Source: Sphingomonas sp.
GTDB taxonomy: Bacteria > Pseudomonadota > Alphaproteobacteria > Sphingomonadales > Sphingomonadaceae
NCBI GenBank assembly: GCA_021732445.1
Contig: JAKFUZ010000023.1
Coordinates: 1-64,000, forward strand
Length of the DNA: 64,000 nucleotides
Reading direction: 5' to 3'
Below the pieces are notes generated by a model, which searched no databases, was not told where the DNA came from, and worked only from the letters and a program-made list of their open reading frames with translations. The position numbers and the translations under genes are program-made. Below are positions 16,459 through 24,858 of this stretch, piece by piece. Positions within the stretch are counted from its first letter, which is position 1; each line of letters starts with the position of its first letter.

Positions 16459-16718
16459 GGCGCCTCTTCCGCGTCGGGGCGCACGAAGCCTTCGGGATCG
16501 CCGGGATCGGGCGGCAGATAGGCGTCATAGGGATTGCCGTCGGCGAGATGGCCGAAGGGTGTGAAGACGTAATCGCCATCGTCCCTCCCCACGGCGCAGA
16601 TGACATAGCGCGGACTGCCCGTCACCGCGTCGAGGCATTCCATGAGAGCGAGATTGCCGTCGCCCGCCGCGCGCAACAGGGTCTGAAAATTGGTCCGGGC
16701 GTAGGAGGGGATGCTCAT
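16455..16718 (-). CDS. DUF6117-like small protein
   Basis: An 87-residue protein: FQTLLRAAGDGNLALMECLD, then SPRYVICAVGRDDGDYVFTP and a proline-rich end NPYDAYLPPDPGDPEGF. It resembles a conserved small family (DUF6117 type) seen in the same position in related ICEs; I recall that family without being able to check it. Both ends overlap neighbours by 4 bases, so the three genes are translationally coupled. Confidence 0.75.
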   Translation of the reverse strand: MSIPSYARTNFQTLLRAAGDGNLALMECLDAVTGSPRYVICAVGRDDGDYVFTPFGHLADGNPYDAYLPPDPGDPEGFVRPDAEEAP

Positions 16719-17131
16719 AGCGGTCCTCCCTCGCTGGAGATGGTCTGATCGAGCCAGCCATCGGTGTAGATCCAGTCCACGGTCTCGCCAGTGGCGAGGT
16801 CGAGGACATGCGCGCCGCCGCCGAATCCATCGAGCCGGGGCTTCGAGCAGGTGTTGGCGTATTGGAAGCCCCATCTGCCGGTCAGGCCGAACTCGACGGC
16901 GCAGCGATTCACGAACTGGATGAGGCGTTCGGGATCGCCGGTCACGTCGTCGCGCATCCAGAGTTCGGCGCCGCCGTACTGCGGCTCGATCGAGAGAAGA
17001 AAGCCCTCGGAGGGTGGCTCGTCCGATGCGCCTTCCGCGGACAGGGCGTTGTAGAGGTCGAGCGCGCGGGCGGCGTTCTCGGGTGTGCCGACGTCGAGTA
17101 GGCACGAGAAATGGGTGAAATAGTCGGCCAT
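16715..17131 (-). CDS. Hypothetical protein, ICE small-gene cluster
   Basis: A 138-residue acidic soluble protein, MADYFTHFSCLLDVGTPENA to the C-terminal VDWIYTDGWLDQTI. Long conserved-looking stretches (LLSIEPQYGGAELWMRDD, LIQFVNRCAVEFGLTGRW) suggest a genuine folded protein, but I know no function. It heads the coupled trio and follows an RNA hairpin. Confidence 0.75.
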   Translation of the reverse strand: MADYFTHFSCLLDVGTPENAARALDLYNALSAEGASDEPPSEGFLLSIEPQYGGAELWMRDDVTGDPERLIQFVNRCAVEFGLTGRWGFQYANTCSKPRLDGFGGGAHVLDLATGETVDWIYTDGWLDQTISSEGGPL

Positions 17132-17152
17132 GACAGGCTCCTGAAACGAGAA

Positions 17153-17174
17153 AGCCCGGCGCGATGGCCGGGCT
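17153..17174 (-). terminator. Intergenic hairpin between two small genes
   Basis: AGCCCGGC (17153-17160) and GCCGGGCT (17167-17174) form a perfect 8-bp stem with a six-base loop, 22 bases past the 17197 stop and 22 bases before the next start. It may attenuate transcription or stabilise the mRNA; there is no long U-run. Confidence 0.4.
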
Positions 17175-17196
17175 GGGTTGGGGGGATCGAAGGCGG

Positions 17197-17418
17197 TCAG
17201 CAGCCGAACCGCCAGGATGGCCAGGGCTGGCCATCGTCGGCGGCGGCGACGGCTTCCGAAAGGTAGCCGGCATCGCCTTCGACCAGGGATGGATCGCGCA
17301 CCGGCGTTTCGTCGATGACAGTGACGCAAACAATGAGACCGTCTTCGACCTCGACGTGAACGGGCACGAGATACTGGAAGACGACGCGGCGCGGGGCGGA
17401 CGGGGCGGGTTCGATCAT
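17197..17418 (-). CDS. Hypothetical 73-residue protein
   Basis: A small acidic protein starting MIEPAPSAPRRVVFQYLVPV at 17418, ending in a tryptophan-rich tail (DDGQPWPSWRFGC). A GGAG-type ribosome site is just upstream. It lies 60 bases after the ParB-like stop in the same direction. No family recognised. Confidence 0.65.
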   Translation of the reverse strand: MIEPAPSAPRRVVFQYLVPVHVEVEDGLIVCVTVIDETPVRDPSLVEGDAGYLSEAVAAADDGQPWPSWRFGC

Positions 17419-17478
17419 GGAAGGTCTCCTTGCGACGATGCGGGGAAGCGACTCCAAGCCGCTCCCCCGCAGTGAGGT

Positions 17479-19623
17479 TCATTCGGCCGCGATCGTGAGG
17501 GCGTCTTCGTCCTCGATCTCGTCGGCTTCCTCGTCGTCGCGATCCTCGCTGAGGAAGTCCGGCAAGGCGGCATCGTCTCCAGTGTCTGCCTCCGTGCCCG
17601 GTTCGATGGTTTGCCCATCGTCGAGGTCGACCAGGCGCAGCGGCTCCGGCAGCCAGCCGGTGTCGGCCAGCAGGCGCTCGGCCTCCTTGGCCATGTCGCC
17701 CTTCTTCAGATGGTCGATGAGCTGGGCAGCCCGCTCGCCCGCACCTTCGCGCACGGCTTCGAGGATGCGGGGCTTGGTGACGCGGCCGAGATAGTTGCCG
17801 ACCGTCGGCCTCCAGCCCGCCGCCACCATGTCGAGGCCGGTGGCTCGCGCCAGCCGGTCGGCCTGCGAGAGGCGCACGTCCAGCCCATGCTGGCTGACGC
17901 CCGATCCGCTGTAGGGATTGGGCCGCTCGAACAGGGCGTTCACGCCGTAGCTGACACAATGGGCGAGCAGATCGAGGCGCGTGCCGGGGTCGAGCAGGGA
18001 GAGCCAGTCCCACAGGGCCTGGTCGTCGTCTGGAACGTGATCGCCCCAGCGCTCGTGTCGCTCGGCGACCTCGCGCGCGGGCGTGCTGTCCTTCAACTCC
18101 TCGCACTGTGCCGAGAAGAAGACATGATTGACACGGGCCTCGAGGCAGCCGGCTGGCGCGGCGCGCCGGAAGGTGTCGCTGACCAGCTTGTGCAGCAGCA
18201 TGGTCATGGCGACGTCGGGATGTTCCGCAACCGCGTTGCGCAGCGCCAAGGTGCGATGCGCGGTCAGCTCGATGACGAGGCGCTCGGGTAACGGCTTGAT
18301 GCCGTCCTCCTCATCGTCCTCCGGCTCAGCGGGCTGGCCGCCGATGGTGATGACGGCGCGTTGAACGGCGGGCGCGACCTGCTGGCCAGCTTCACCGTCA
18401 ACCTCCGGTGCATCGCTGCCTTCGGTCTCGACGGGACGTTCATCCTCGGGACGGACATAGCCGCGATCCACCGACAGCGAGCCGTCGGCGTCGAGGCTGA
18501 TGAAGACGCCGGCGATGGCGATGTCGGCCGGATCGTAGATCGTTGGGCGCTGCTCGAAGGCGTCGAGCGCCTGTTCGATCTCGCCGAGACGTGCGTCGAT
18601 CTCGACCGGCAGCTCGTCGGCTTCGGCATATTCGGCTTCGAGTCGGTCGTATTCGTCGCGCAGCGCTTCGCGGGTGGCGCGCTCCTCTTCGGTCAGGTCG
18701 ACCGTGACGCCAACCATTTCGCGAAGCCCATGCTGGTGGCCGTAGGGAAAGCTCAAGGCGGCCTCGACCCATTTCCAGCCTTCGCTCGCGATCTCGTCGG
18801 CGGTGGTCTTCAGCTTCTCGGCCACCAAGCGGTCGAGCAGGGCCGGATCTTGCAGCCAGCCACCATCGTCCGACTGGAATAGGTCGCGCAGCACGACGCC
18901 GCCGGCCGCCTCATAAGCATCGATGCCGATGAAGACGGCCCTTTTGTCGGAGGCGCGTACCGAGGTCTCGGTCAGCATCCGGCGAATCTGATAGGGCTCC
19001 TTCTGCCAGCTATCCTTGACTGCCTTCCAGACCTGTTCCTGACGGGCAGGGTCGGAGCTGACGGTGAAGGCCATGAGCTGTTCGAGCGTCATGCCGTCGT
19101 CGGCATAGATCTCGAGCAAAGTTTGCGAGACGGATGCGAGGCGCAGGCGCTGCTTCACGACATTGACGCCGACGAAGAAGGCGGCGGCGATGGCTTCCTC
19201 AGTCATGCCCTTGTCCCGCATGGACTGGAAGGCGCGGAACTGGTCGAGTGGATGCAGCGGCGCGCGCTCCATGTTCTCGACCAGCGAGACCTCGTCGACC
19301 AGGATGTCGCTGTTGGCGTCGCCGACGACGCAGGGCACCGGCGCGGTCTTGGCCAGGCGCTTCTGCTTCGCGAGCAGTTCGAGCGCCCGATAGCGGCGGC
19401 CGCCGGCGGGCACCTCGAACATGCCGCTCTCGGCGCCATCGGCGTCGAGGACCGGACGGACATGGAGGCTCTGGATGAGACCGCGACGGGCGATGGACTC
19501 GGCCAGTTCCTCGATCGAGACGCCGGCCTTGACGCGCCGGACATTGGACTGGCTCAGCACCAGTTTGTTGAAGGGGATGTCGCGCGCCGACGACAGGATG
19601 ATCTTCTGAATGGCAGTCGCCAT
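17479..19623 (-). CDS. Large ParB-like nuclease-domain protein
   Basis: A 714-residue protein with an N-terminal ParB/Srx domain (LAESIARRGLIQSLHVRPV, PAGGRRYRALELL near residues 67-80) and a central HTH region (GMTEEAIAAAFFVGVNVVKQ). The long C-terminal part is acidic and ends in a strongly acidic tail (EDRDDEEADEIEDED). Such extended ParB proteins are part of the ICE/plasmid maintenance block with ArdC and strawberry-notch genes rather than the partner of the ParA at 2681-3334. Their molecular role is not established. Leader B precedes the start. Confidence 0.9.
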   Translation of the reverse strand: MATAIQKIILSSARDIPFNKLVLSQSNVRRVKAGVSIEELAESIARRGLIQSLHVRPVLDADGAESGMFEVPAGGRRYRALELLAKQKRLAKTAPVPCVVGDANSDILVDEVSLVENMERAPLHPLDQFRAFQSMRDKGMTEEAIAAAFFVGVNVVKQRLRLASVSQTLLEIYADDGMTLEQLMAFTVSSDPARQEQVWKAVKDSWQKEPYQIRRMLTETSVRASDKRAVFIGIDAYEAAGGVVLRDLFQSDDGGWLQDPALLDRLVAEKLKTTADEIASEGWKWVEAALSFPYGHQHGLREMVGVTVDLTEEERATREALRDEYDRLEAEYAEADELPVEIDARLGEIEQALDAFEQRPTIYDPADIAIAGVFISLDADGSLSVDRGYVRPEDERPVETEGSDAPEVDGEAGQQVAPAVQRAVITIGGQPAEPEDDEEDGIKPLPERLVIELTAHRTLALRNAVAEHPDVAMTMLLHKLVSDTFRRAAPAGCLEARVNHVFFSAQCEELKDSTPAREVAERHERWGDHVPDDDQALWDWLSLLDPGTRLDLLAHCVSYGVNALFERPNPYSGSGVSQHGLDVRLSQADRLARATGLDMVAAGWRPTVGNYLGRVTKPRILEAVREGAGERAAQLIDHLKKGDMAKEAERLLADTGWLPEPLRLVDLDDGQTIEPGTEADTGDDAALPDFLSEDRDDEEADEIEDEDALTIAAE

Positions 19624-19730
19624 GTTCGTTACTCCGCGACGGGCGGCCGGGAGCCTCTCTCTCGACCTCCAACCCGTCACGAAGCGAAGCGCCGCCCTCT
19701 CACTCTCGGAGGGCAGCGCCAAGGGGGCGG
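19624..19730 (-). promoter_or_regulatory. Conserved leader B, upstream of ParB-like gene
   Basis: Contains TCCGCGACGGGCG, AACCCGTCACG (19671-19681) and CCCTCTCACTCTC (19695-19707) on the plus strand. It is closely similar to leader C before ardC and shares the inner motifs with leader A. Confidence 0.55.
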
Positions 19731-19766
19731 AAAGGCGTAGAGCCGGAAGCCCGCTTCTCCGCCTTT
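19731..19766 (-). terminator. Hairpin after the ArdC gene
   Basis: AAAGGCG (19731-19737) pairs with CGCCTTT (19760-19766), with a nested GAAGC/GCTTC inner stem. It lies just beyond the ardC stop and before leader B. A terminator is likely, as in the arrangement before leader A. Confidence 0.5.
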
Positions 19767-19781
19767 TGGTTTTCAGGCTCG

Positions 19782-20732
19782 TTACGCCGCTTGCCGTTCG
19801 TGGTCGGCTGCATCGACATCGGTGCTGGGCAGAAACCCGAGCAGCCAGTCGGCCGCCTTGCTGGCCTGGGAAGCGGCGCGCAAGATGGCGCGATTGTCCT
19901 CGCGCAGCACCTCGAGCCAGGAGCCGATATAGTCGGCATGGCGGACGGTGGGTGTGATGCCGAGCGAGGCGCAGCAGAAGGCCGCGTTGATCTCGGCGAC
20001 CAGCTCCTCGAAGGCGTATTTCTTCGAGCCGAAGGAACCCGAGAAATCGCGGTTCAGGCGCGAGGGGTGGCCTGTGGCGTGTCCCAGTTCGTGCAGGGCC
20101 GTCCTGTGCCAGTTGATCGGCTCGAAATACGCCTGGGGCGGCGGCACCTGCACATAATCGAGCGCTGGGACATAGAAAGCGCGGTCCCCGCCGATGCGGA
20201 AGTCGATGCCGGTGGCCCGGATCAGGGCCTCGACCTGCGGCTCGATGAGGCCGGACGGAGGTGGGGGAGCAACAACGGCGACATCCTCCGGCAGGCCGTC
20301 GCATTGCGCCGCGTTGAACACCGTGAATCGTTTGAGAAACGGGATCGCGGCAGCTTCCTCGCCGGCCTCGCGGGCGCGACGCCTCTCGTCCTCCGGCGTG
20401 AAACGGTCGGCATAGACGACGGTGGTGCCGCGTTCGCCCCGGCGGACATTGCCGCCGAGTGACAGGGCCTGGCGGAAGGTGAGCCAGCTCTGGCCGGGAA
20501 AGCCGTGCTGGATCACCGCGCCCCATAGGATCAGCACATTGATCCCCGAATAATGCCGCCCGGTCGCGGCGTTTCTCGGCATAGCGAGGGGAGCCTTGAC
20601 CGAGGCCGATCCCCAGGGCTGCACCCAGGGGAAGCGGCCTGCCTCCAGCTCGGCGATGATCTTGCCGGTGATGTCGTCGTAAAGGCTCACCCGATCCGAG
20701 CCGGGGCGTGCGCTGGCGTCTTTCCTGAACAT
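19782..20732 (-). CDS. ardC: ArdC-like antirestriction protein with zincin domain
   Basis: A 316-residue protein. The N-terminal ssDNA-binding domain (DUF1738 type) has VSLYDDITGKIIAELEAGRF, WGSASVKAPLAMPRNAATGR and GTTVVYADRF. The C-terminal zincin-like metallopeptidase domain carries HELGH in TALHELGHATGHPSRL near residue 211, with a later EELVAEINAAF helix. ArdC proteins protect incoming single-stranded DNA during conjugation, and some counter restriction. The gene is transcribed away from the AbiE genes, with leader C upstream. Confidence 0.92.
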   Translation of the reverse strand: MFRKDASARPGSDRVSLYDDITGKIIAELEAGRFPWVQPWGSASVKAPLAMPRNAATGRHYSGINVLILWGAVIQHGFPGQSWLTFRQALSLGGNVRRGERGTTVVYADRFTPEDERRRAREAGEEAAAIPFLKRFTVFNAAQCDGLPEDVAVVAPPPPSGLIEPQVEALIRATGIDFRIGGDRAFYVPALDYVQVPPPQAYFEPINWHRTALHELGHATGHPSRLNRDFSGSFGSKKYAFEELVAEINAAFCCASLGITPTVRHADYIGSWLEVLREDNRAILRAASQASKAADWLLGFLPSTDVDAADHERQAA

Positions 20733-20815
20733 CGCGGTTCTCCGCGACGGGCGCCGGAGACCCTTCTCCAGTCCTCAACCCGTCACGGAAAACCCGGTCT
20801 GCACTCTCACTCTAA
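20733..20815 (-). promoter_or_regulatory. Conserved leader C, upstream of ardC
   Basis: Contains TCTCCGCGACGGGCGCCGG, AACCCGTCACGG (20777-20788) and CACTCTCACTCT (20802-20813). Same order and spacing as leader B; beyond it lies a GCGGGG/CCCCGC hairpin (20826-20841) in the gap to the AbiE promoter. Confidence 0.55.
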
Positions 20816-20924
20816 TGGGGGCGTTGCGGGGCTCTCCCCGCAGAAGGGGTGGGCCGAGACCCTGGCTCGGCCGCAGGGGAAGGCCTTCCCCCCTTATCCG
20901 GTCTTGTCCCTTCAGAAGGGTTCC

Positions 20925-20960
20925 TTGAAAAGTGTCAGAAAAGCGCGTATCTTTCTAACA
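20925..20960 (+). promoter_or_regulatory. abiE promoter with overlapping operator
   Basis: A -35 TTGAAA (20925-20930) and -10 TATCTT (20948-20953) are spaced by 17 bases. An inverted repeat TGTCAGAAA (20933-20941) / TTTCTAACA (20952-20960) with one mismatch overlaps the -10. A GGAGAAAG ribosome site then precedes the ATG at 20972. AbiEi antitoxins repress their own promoters by binding inverted repeats, so this is the expected operator. Binding is inferred. Confidence 0.65.
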
Positions 20961-20971
20961 GGAGAAAGACG

Positions 20972-21565
20972 ATGACACGGCTGACCGAACAGATTTTGTC
21001 GCATGCGACGGGCTTGCCCGAAGGCGCTCCTGTATCCGCCAAGAGCCTGCTGCACCTCGGAAATCGGGCGGCCGTGGATCAGGCGTTGTCGCGCCTGACG
21101 GAGCGCGGGCAGCTCATCCGCGCCGGTCGTGGCGTTTATCTGCGCCCCATCGCCAGCCGGTTCGGTACACGCACGCCTTCGGTCGAGCAGGCTGTCGAGG
21201 CCCTTGCCACCCAGAAGGGAGAAATCATCGTCTCGAACGGCGCCGCCGCGGCGAACGCCCTTGGCTTGACGACGCAAGTGCCCGTCCGCTCGGTTTATCT
21301 GACCTCCGGGCGAAGTCGAAAGATGCGCCTCGGCAAGCAGGTCGTGGAATTGCGGCACGCACCGCGCTGGCAACTGGCCCTGGCCAACCGGCCGGCAGGG
21401 GAGGCCGTGCGGGCGCTGGCCTGGCTCGGCCCGGAAAAGGCAGAGGCCGCGCTCACGACATTGAAGCGGAAGATGCCGCCCGGCGTGTTCGGCGAACTGG
21501 TCGCTGCCGCGCCGCAGCTTCCGACATGGCTCGCGCAAAGCGTCGGAAAGGCGGCGTATGGCTGA
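20972..21565 (+). CDS. abiEi: AbiEi-like antitoxin (DUF6088-type)
   Basis: A 197-residue type IV toxin-antitoxin antitoxin and regulator. The N-terminal winged helix (AAVDQALSRLTERGQLIRAG then GVYLRPIASRFG) is followed by the AbiEi C-terminal region (EIIVSNGAAAANALGLTTQV, VYLTSGRSRKMRLGKQVVEL). The annotated ATG has a good ribosome site; the longer open frame upstream covers the promoter and is not coding. Its end overlaps abiEii by 8 bases. AbiE pairs can stabilise mobile elements and abort phage infection. Confidence 0.9.
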   Translation: MTRLTEQILSHATGLPEGAPVSAKSLLHLGNRAAVDQALSRLTERGQLIRAGRGVYLRPIASRFGTRTPSVEQAVEALATQKGEIIVSNGAAAANALGLTTQVPVRSVYLTSGRSRKMRLGKQVVELRHAPRWQLALANRPAGEAVRALAWLGPEKAEAALTTLKRKMPPGVFGELVAAAPQLPTWLAQSVGKAAYG

Positions 21566-22574
21566 CGTCTTTCTCCAGCTTTCGGCCGAGGACCGGCGCG
21601 ACGCGCTAGGCGTCGCGGCAGACCGTTCGGGCCGTCCAACGCATCTCCTCGAAAAGGATGTGTGGGTGGTGTGGGCGCTGGCGACCCTCTACGCCGCGCC
21701 GCTCGGCGAGCATCTGGTGTTCAAGGGCGGCACGTCGCTGTCGAAAGCCTATCAGGTCATTCGCCGGTTTTCGGAGGACGTGGATCTGACCTACGACATT
21801 CGGGCGATCGCGCCCGATCTGGTCGGGGACAATGGTGAGGGCCTTCCGAGAACCCGCAGCGAGGAAAAGCGCTGGTCCAGCGAGGTCCGTCGACGTTTGC
21901 CGGCCTGGGTCGCGGAAACCGTGCAGCCCGTGATCGCGACCGCGCTGGCCGCCGAAGGTCTGGCGGCGGCCATCCGCGTCGAGGGTGATAGGCTCTTCAT
22001 CGACTATGAGGCGACCTCGGCCGGGTCAGGCTATGTCGCGCCCAGCGTCATGCTGGAGTTCGGCGCCCGCTCGACGGGCGAACCGGCGAGCCTGCGCGAT
22101 GTCTCCTGCGACGCCGCCGGCCTGATCGACGGACTGGTATTCCCCACGGCGCGGTCGCGCGTCATGCACGCGGAGCGGACCTTCTGGGAGAAGGCGACCG
22201 CCATCCACGTTTTCTGCCTCCAGGATAGACTGCGTGGAGACCGCTTCGCGCGACACTGGCACGATGTCGTCCGGCTGGATGAAGCCGGCTTCGCGGAAGC
22301 TGCTATCGCCGATCGCGAACTGGCCAGCGCTGTCGCCCGGCACAAGTCGATGTTCTTCGCGGAGAAAGCCGCCGACCGCACGCCGATCGACTATGCAGCG
22401 GCTGTCAACGGCGGCTTGCAGCTCGTGCCGGTCGGCGACGGCGCGAAGGCACTGAAGGAAGACTATGCCCACATGGTCGAGGACGGGCTGCTCTTCAACG
22501 ACGCCGAGCCGTTCGAAGCGCTCATGGCGCGATGTACAGATATAGCTGCGCGGGCTAACCGAATGGGGGCCTAA
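21558..22574 (+). CDS. abiEii: AbiEii-like nucleotidyltransferase toxin
   Basis: A 338-residue nucleotidyltransferase. The polymerase-beta-type motif is intact: FKGGTSLSKAYQVIRRF then SEDVDLTYDI, at about residues 55-80. HAERTFWEKATAIHVFCLQD and FARHWHDVVRL are typical of the AbiEii family. The toxin transfers nucleotides to tRNA or another target in studied members; the target here is unknown. No damage is visible, so the pair should be functional. Confidence 0.92.
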   Translation: MADVFLQLSAEDRRDALGVAADRSGRPTHLLEKDVWVVWALATLYAAPLGEHLVFKGGTSLSKAYQVIRRFSEDVDLTYDIRAIAPDLVGDNGEGLPRTRSEEKRWSSEVRRRLPAWVAETVQPVIATALAAEGLAAAIRVEGDRLFIDYEATSAGSGYVAPSVMLEFGARSTGEPASLRDVSCDAAGLIDGLVFPTARSRVMHAERTFWEKATAIHVFCLQDRLRGDRFARHWHDVVRLDEAGFAEAAIADRELASAVARHKSMFFAEKAADRTPIDYAAAVNGGLQLVPVGDGAKALKEDYAHMVEDGLLFNDAEPFEALMARCTDIAARANRMGA

Positions 22575-23365
22575 AGGGGGGCGGGGCGTTGAAGATATTC
22601 TCGGTAGGGATCGAAAATTTTCGCGGCATCCAGTCGGCCAAACTGGTGCTGCCTGATCACGCCGTACTGATCGGCGACAACAATACCGGCAAATCGTCGG
22701 TATTCGAAGCGATCGATCTCGCCTTGGGGCCGGACCGGCTGAGCCGGCGACCCCCCGTGGATGAGCATGATTTCTATCAGGGGCGCTATCTTCCTAGCCC
22801 AAACCCCGATGCTCCCGAGGGCGCGGAGCCCGGCCCCGCGCCGAAAATCACGGTCGAGGTGACGATCACCAATCTGTCGCCGGAGCAGGAGGCACGATTT
22901 GGAGCCAACGTCGAGTGGCTGAATACTACTACCGGAGACTTCTATCAGGAGGCCAACCCGGCTGGGGTCGATGCTGCCGAGATCAAGGCGGCGCTGCGCG
23001 TCACATTCGTCGGCCAATACGATCCCGATGAGGATGACTTCGTCGGCAACAGCTATTTCACGCGCAGCCTTTCAGAGGATGAGACACCTGCATCGTTCTC
23101 GAAGAAGGACAAGCAGCACTGCGGATTTCTTTTCCTGCGGTCGTTGAGGACAGGATCTCGGGCGCTCAGCTTGGAACACGGCAGCCTGCTGGACATCATC
23201 CTCCGGCTGAAGGAAATCCGGCCGCAGATGTGGGAAGGGACGATCGGAACGCTCGCAGCCTTCGATGTCGCGAGCGACCCGTCCATTGGCATCTCAGGCG
23301 TGCTCGAGAGCATCGACAAGTCGCTGAAGAAATACGTCCCGCGCGAATGGGGAGTGAAGCCGCAC

Positions 23366-23698
23366 CTAACAGGCTGTTGAAGAAGTCCATCTCCGAGCGG
23401 TGAAGGAATATTCGTCGCCGTCTCGGTAGCAGATTTCGCCGTGGAGAGAGCCGTCTGCTTGGAGTTCCGCGGAGCCGTCTCCGCCGACTTCAGTCATCTC
23501 GTCGCTTCCGTCCCAGGAGAAGTCGATGCTGGACGCGTCGGTGTCGCTGGCCTCCCAGATATGTCCGGTGCAGCATCCGAAGGCGAACTCTCCGCCGCCC
23601 TTATCCTCGAACAGGATATAGGCTGGCTCGACCATGTCGGGATAGTCGACCGGGAAATCGGGCATCGCGACGATGCGCCATTTTCCACCGAGGCTCAT
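23366..23698 (-). CDS. IS5 passenger protein, unknown, stop codon outside the IS
   Basis: A 110-residue protein starting MSLGGKWRIVAMPDFPVDYP, with EPAYILFEDKGGGEFAFGC and IDFSWDGSDEMTEV. It resembles small conserved bacterial proteins of unknown function. Its ATG overlaps the transposase stop as ATGA, so it is coupled to transposition functions. Its last codons are read from the terminal inverted repeat (ARRWTSSTAC), and the stop TAG comes from the duplicated CTAA target, not from the element. Confidence 0.75.
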   Translation of the reverse strand: MSLGGKWRIVAMPDFPVDYPDMVEPAYILFEDKGGGEFAFGCCTGHIWEASDTDASSIDFSWDGSDEMTEVGGDGSAELQADGSLHGEICYRDGDEYSFTARRWTSSTAC

Positions 23699-24858
23699 GC
23701 CGGCATCGCCAGAAGCTTGGGCAACCGGATCAGGTTGTAGGCGGCTGCGGCGAAGGTGAAGGACCAATCGACCTTCTCCAGTCCGCGCAGTTTGGTTCGT
23801 CGAAGCCCTGCGATCATCTTGATCCAGCCGAACGCCTCCTCGATCCGCTTGCGGGCACGCAGGCTGGCGGCGTAGCTCTTATGTCTCGTTGTGCGCCGGT
23901 CGATCGCGGAACGGCGGCGGCTGACATTTTGCGCGACATGCGGTCGGACGTGGAGCGCGCGAAGCTCCTCGACGAAATCGGCGGCGTCATAGCCACGGTC
24001 GGCACCCAGCGTGATGGCGCGTGGTCGATCGGCATGGGGTTCGATCATCTCGAGCGCGGCCAGTCGCTCGGCATGTCCCGACACGCGCGTGAGCCGGGCG
24101 TCGACCAGCAGCCCTGATCGGTTCTCCATCAGCCCATGGCCGATGAAGCAGAGCTTGGCCTCCATGCCCGGCCCCTTGCGGTACAGCATGGCGTCGGGAT
24201 CGGTAGTGCTGGCGTGTGTGGCGTTGGAGCGCCTCTCGCCGCGAAAATCAGCCGGTGCATTGCGGCCGCCATCACCGCCAGGGGGATCGGTATCGTCCCT
24301 CGGGCGGAAGCTCTTCATGCTCGCCCAAGCTTCGACCAATGTGCCATCGACGCTGAAATGTTCGCTCGACAGGAGACGCCGAACGCGCGGCTGGTCAAGG
24401 ATCGCCGACAGGAATCGGGCCGCAATGTCACCCTCAAGCAGCCGATCACGGTTCTTCGAGAAGGTCGAGTGGTCCCACACCGGCTCATCCACCCCAAGAC
24501 CGACGAACCAGCGAAACAGCAGATCGAACTCAAGCCGCTCCATCAACTGGCGTTCCGAGCGCACCGAGTAAAAGGCTTGCAGCAGCATCGCCCGCAGCAG
24601 CATCTCCGGCGAGATCGATGGTCGGCCCAGTCCGGAATAGAGCATGGAGAACTCCGCCGAGAGCGTCCGCAACGCCTCATTGGCTACCGCCCGGATCGAT
24701 CGCAACGGATGATCGGCCCGAACCCGCCGCTCTAGGTCCACATAGGAGAAGAGCTCTCCCGAACGTTTGTCCGTCCCGCGCATTCGCATCCCTCGACGAT
24801 GATCCGACCATTGAATCATGTCTCCACTCGCTACGCCACCGGCTTTTTCAACAGCCTG
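23370..24858 (-). mobile_element. IS5-family insertion sequence, 1,489 bp, with passenger gene
   Basis: Terminal inverted repeats begin CAGGCTGTTGAA at both ends and match at 16 of 18 positions. The target duplication is CTAA (23366-23369 and 24859-24862), fitting the YTAR preference of the IS5 group. Transposase and passenger genes fill the element on the minus strand. It lies inside the OLD gene, and both the termini and the duplication are intact, so the insertion looks recent. Confidence 0.93.
23695..24819 (-). CDS. IS5-family transposase
   Basis: A 374-residue DDE transposase of the IS5 type. The N-terminal domain has DHPLRSIRAVANEALRTL and SPEMLLRAMLLQAFYSVRSE; catalytic regions include HFSVDGTLVEAWAS (first Asp), TLGADRGYDAADFVEEL (second Asp) and RKRIEEAFGWIKMIAGLRRT (Glu). 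It appears complete. The first ATG (24819) has GGAG only two bases away, so translation may start at a later Met near residue 11-13. Confidence 0.93.
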   Translation of the reverse strand: MIQWSDHRRGMRMRGTDKRSGELFSYVDLERRVRADHPLRSIRAVANEALRTLSAEFSMLYSGLGRPSISPEMLLRAMLLQAFYSVRSERQLMERLEFDLLFRWFVGLGVDEPVWDHSTFSKNRDRLLEGDIAARFLSAILDQPRVRRLLSSEHFSVDGTLVEAWASMKSFRPRDDTDPPGGDGGRNAPADFRGERRSNATHASTTDPDAMLYRKGPGMEAKLCFIGHGLMENRSGLLVDARLTRVSGHAERLAALEMIEPHADRPRAITLGADRGYDAADFVEELRALHVRPHVAQNVSRRRSAIDRRTTRHKSYAASLRARKRIEEAFGWIKMIAGLRRTKLRGLEKVDWSFTFAAAAYNLIRLPKLLAMPA

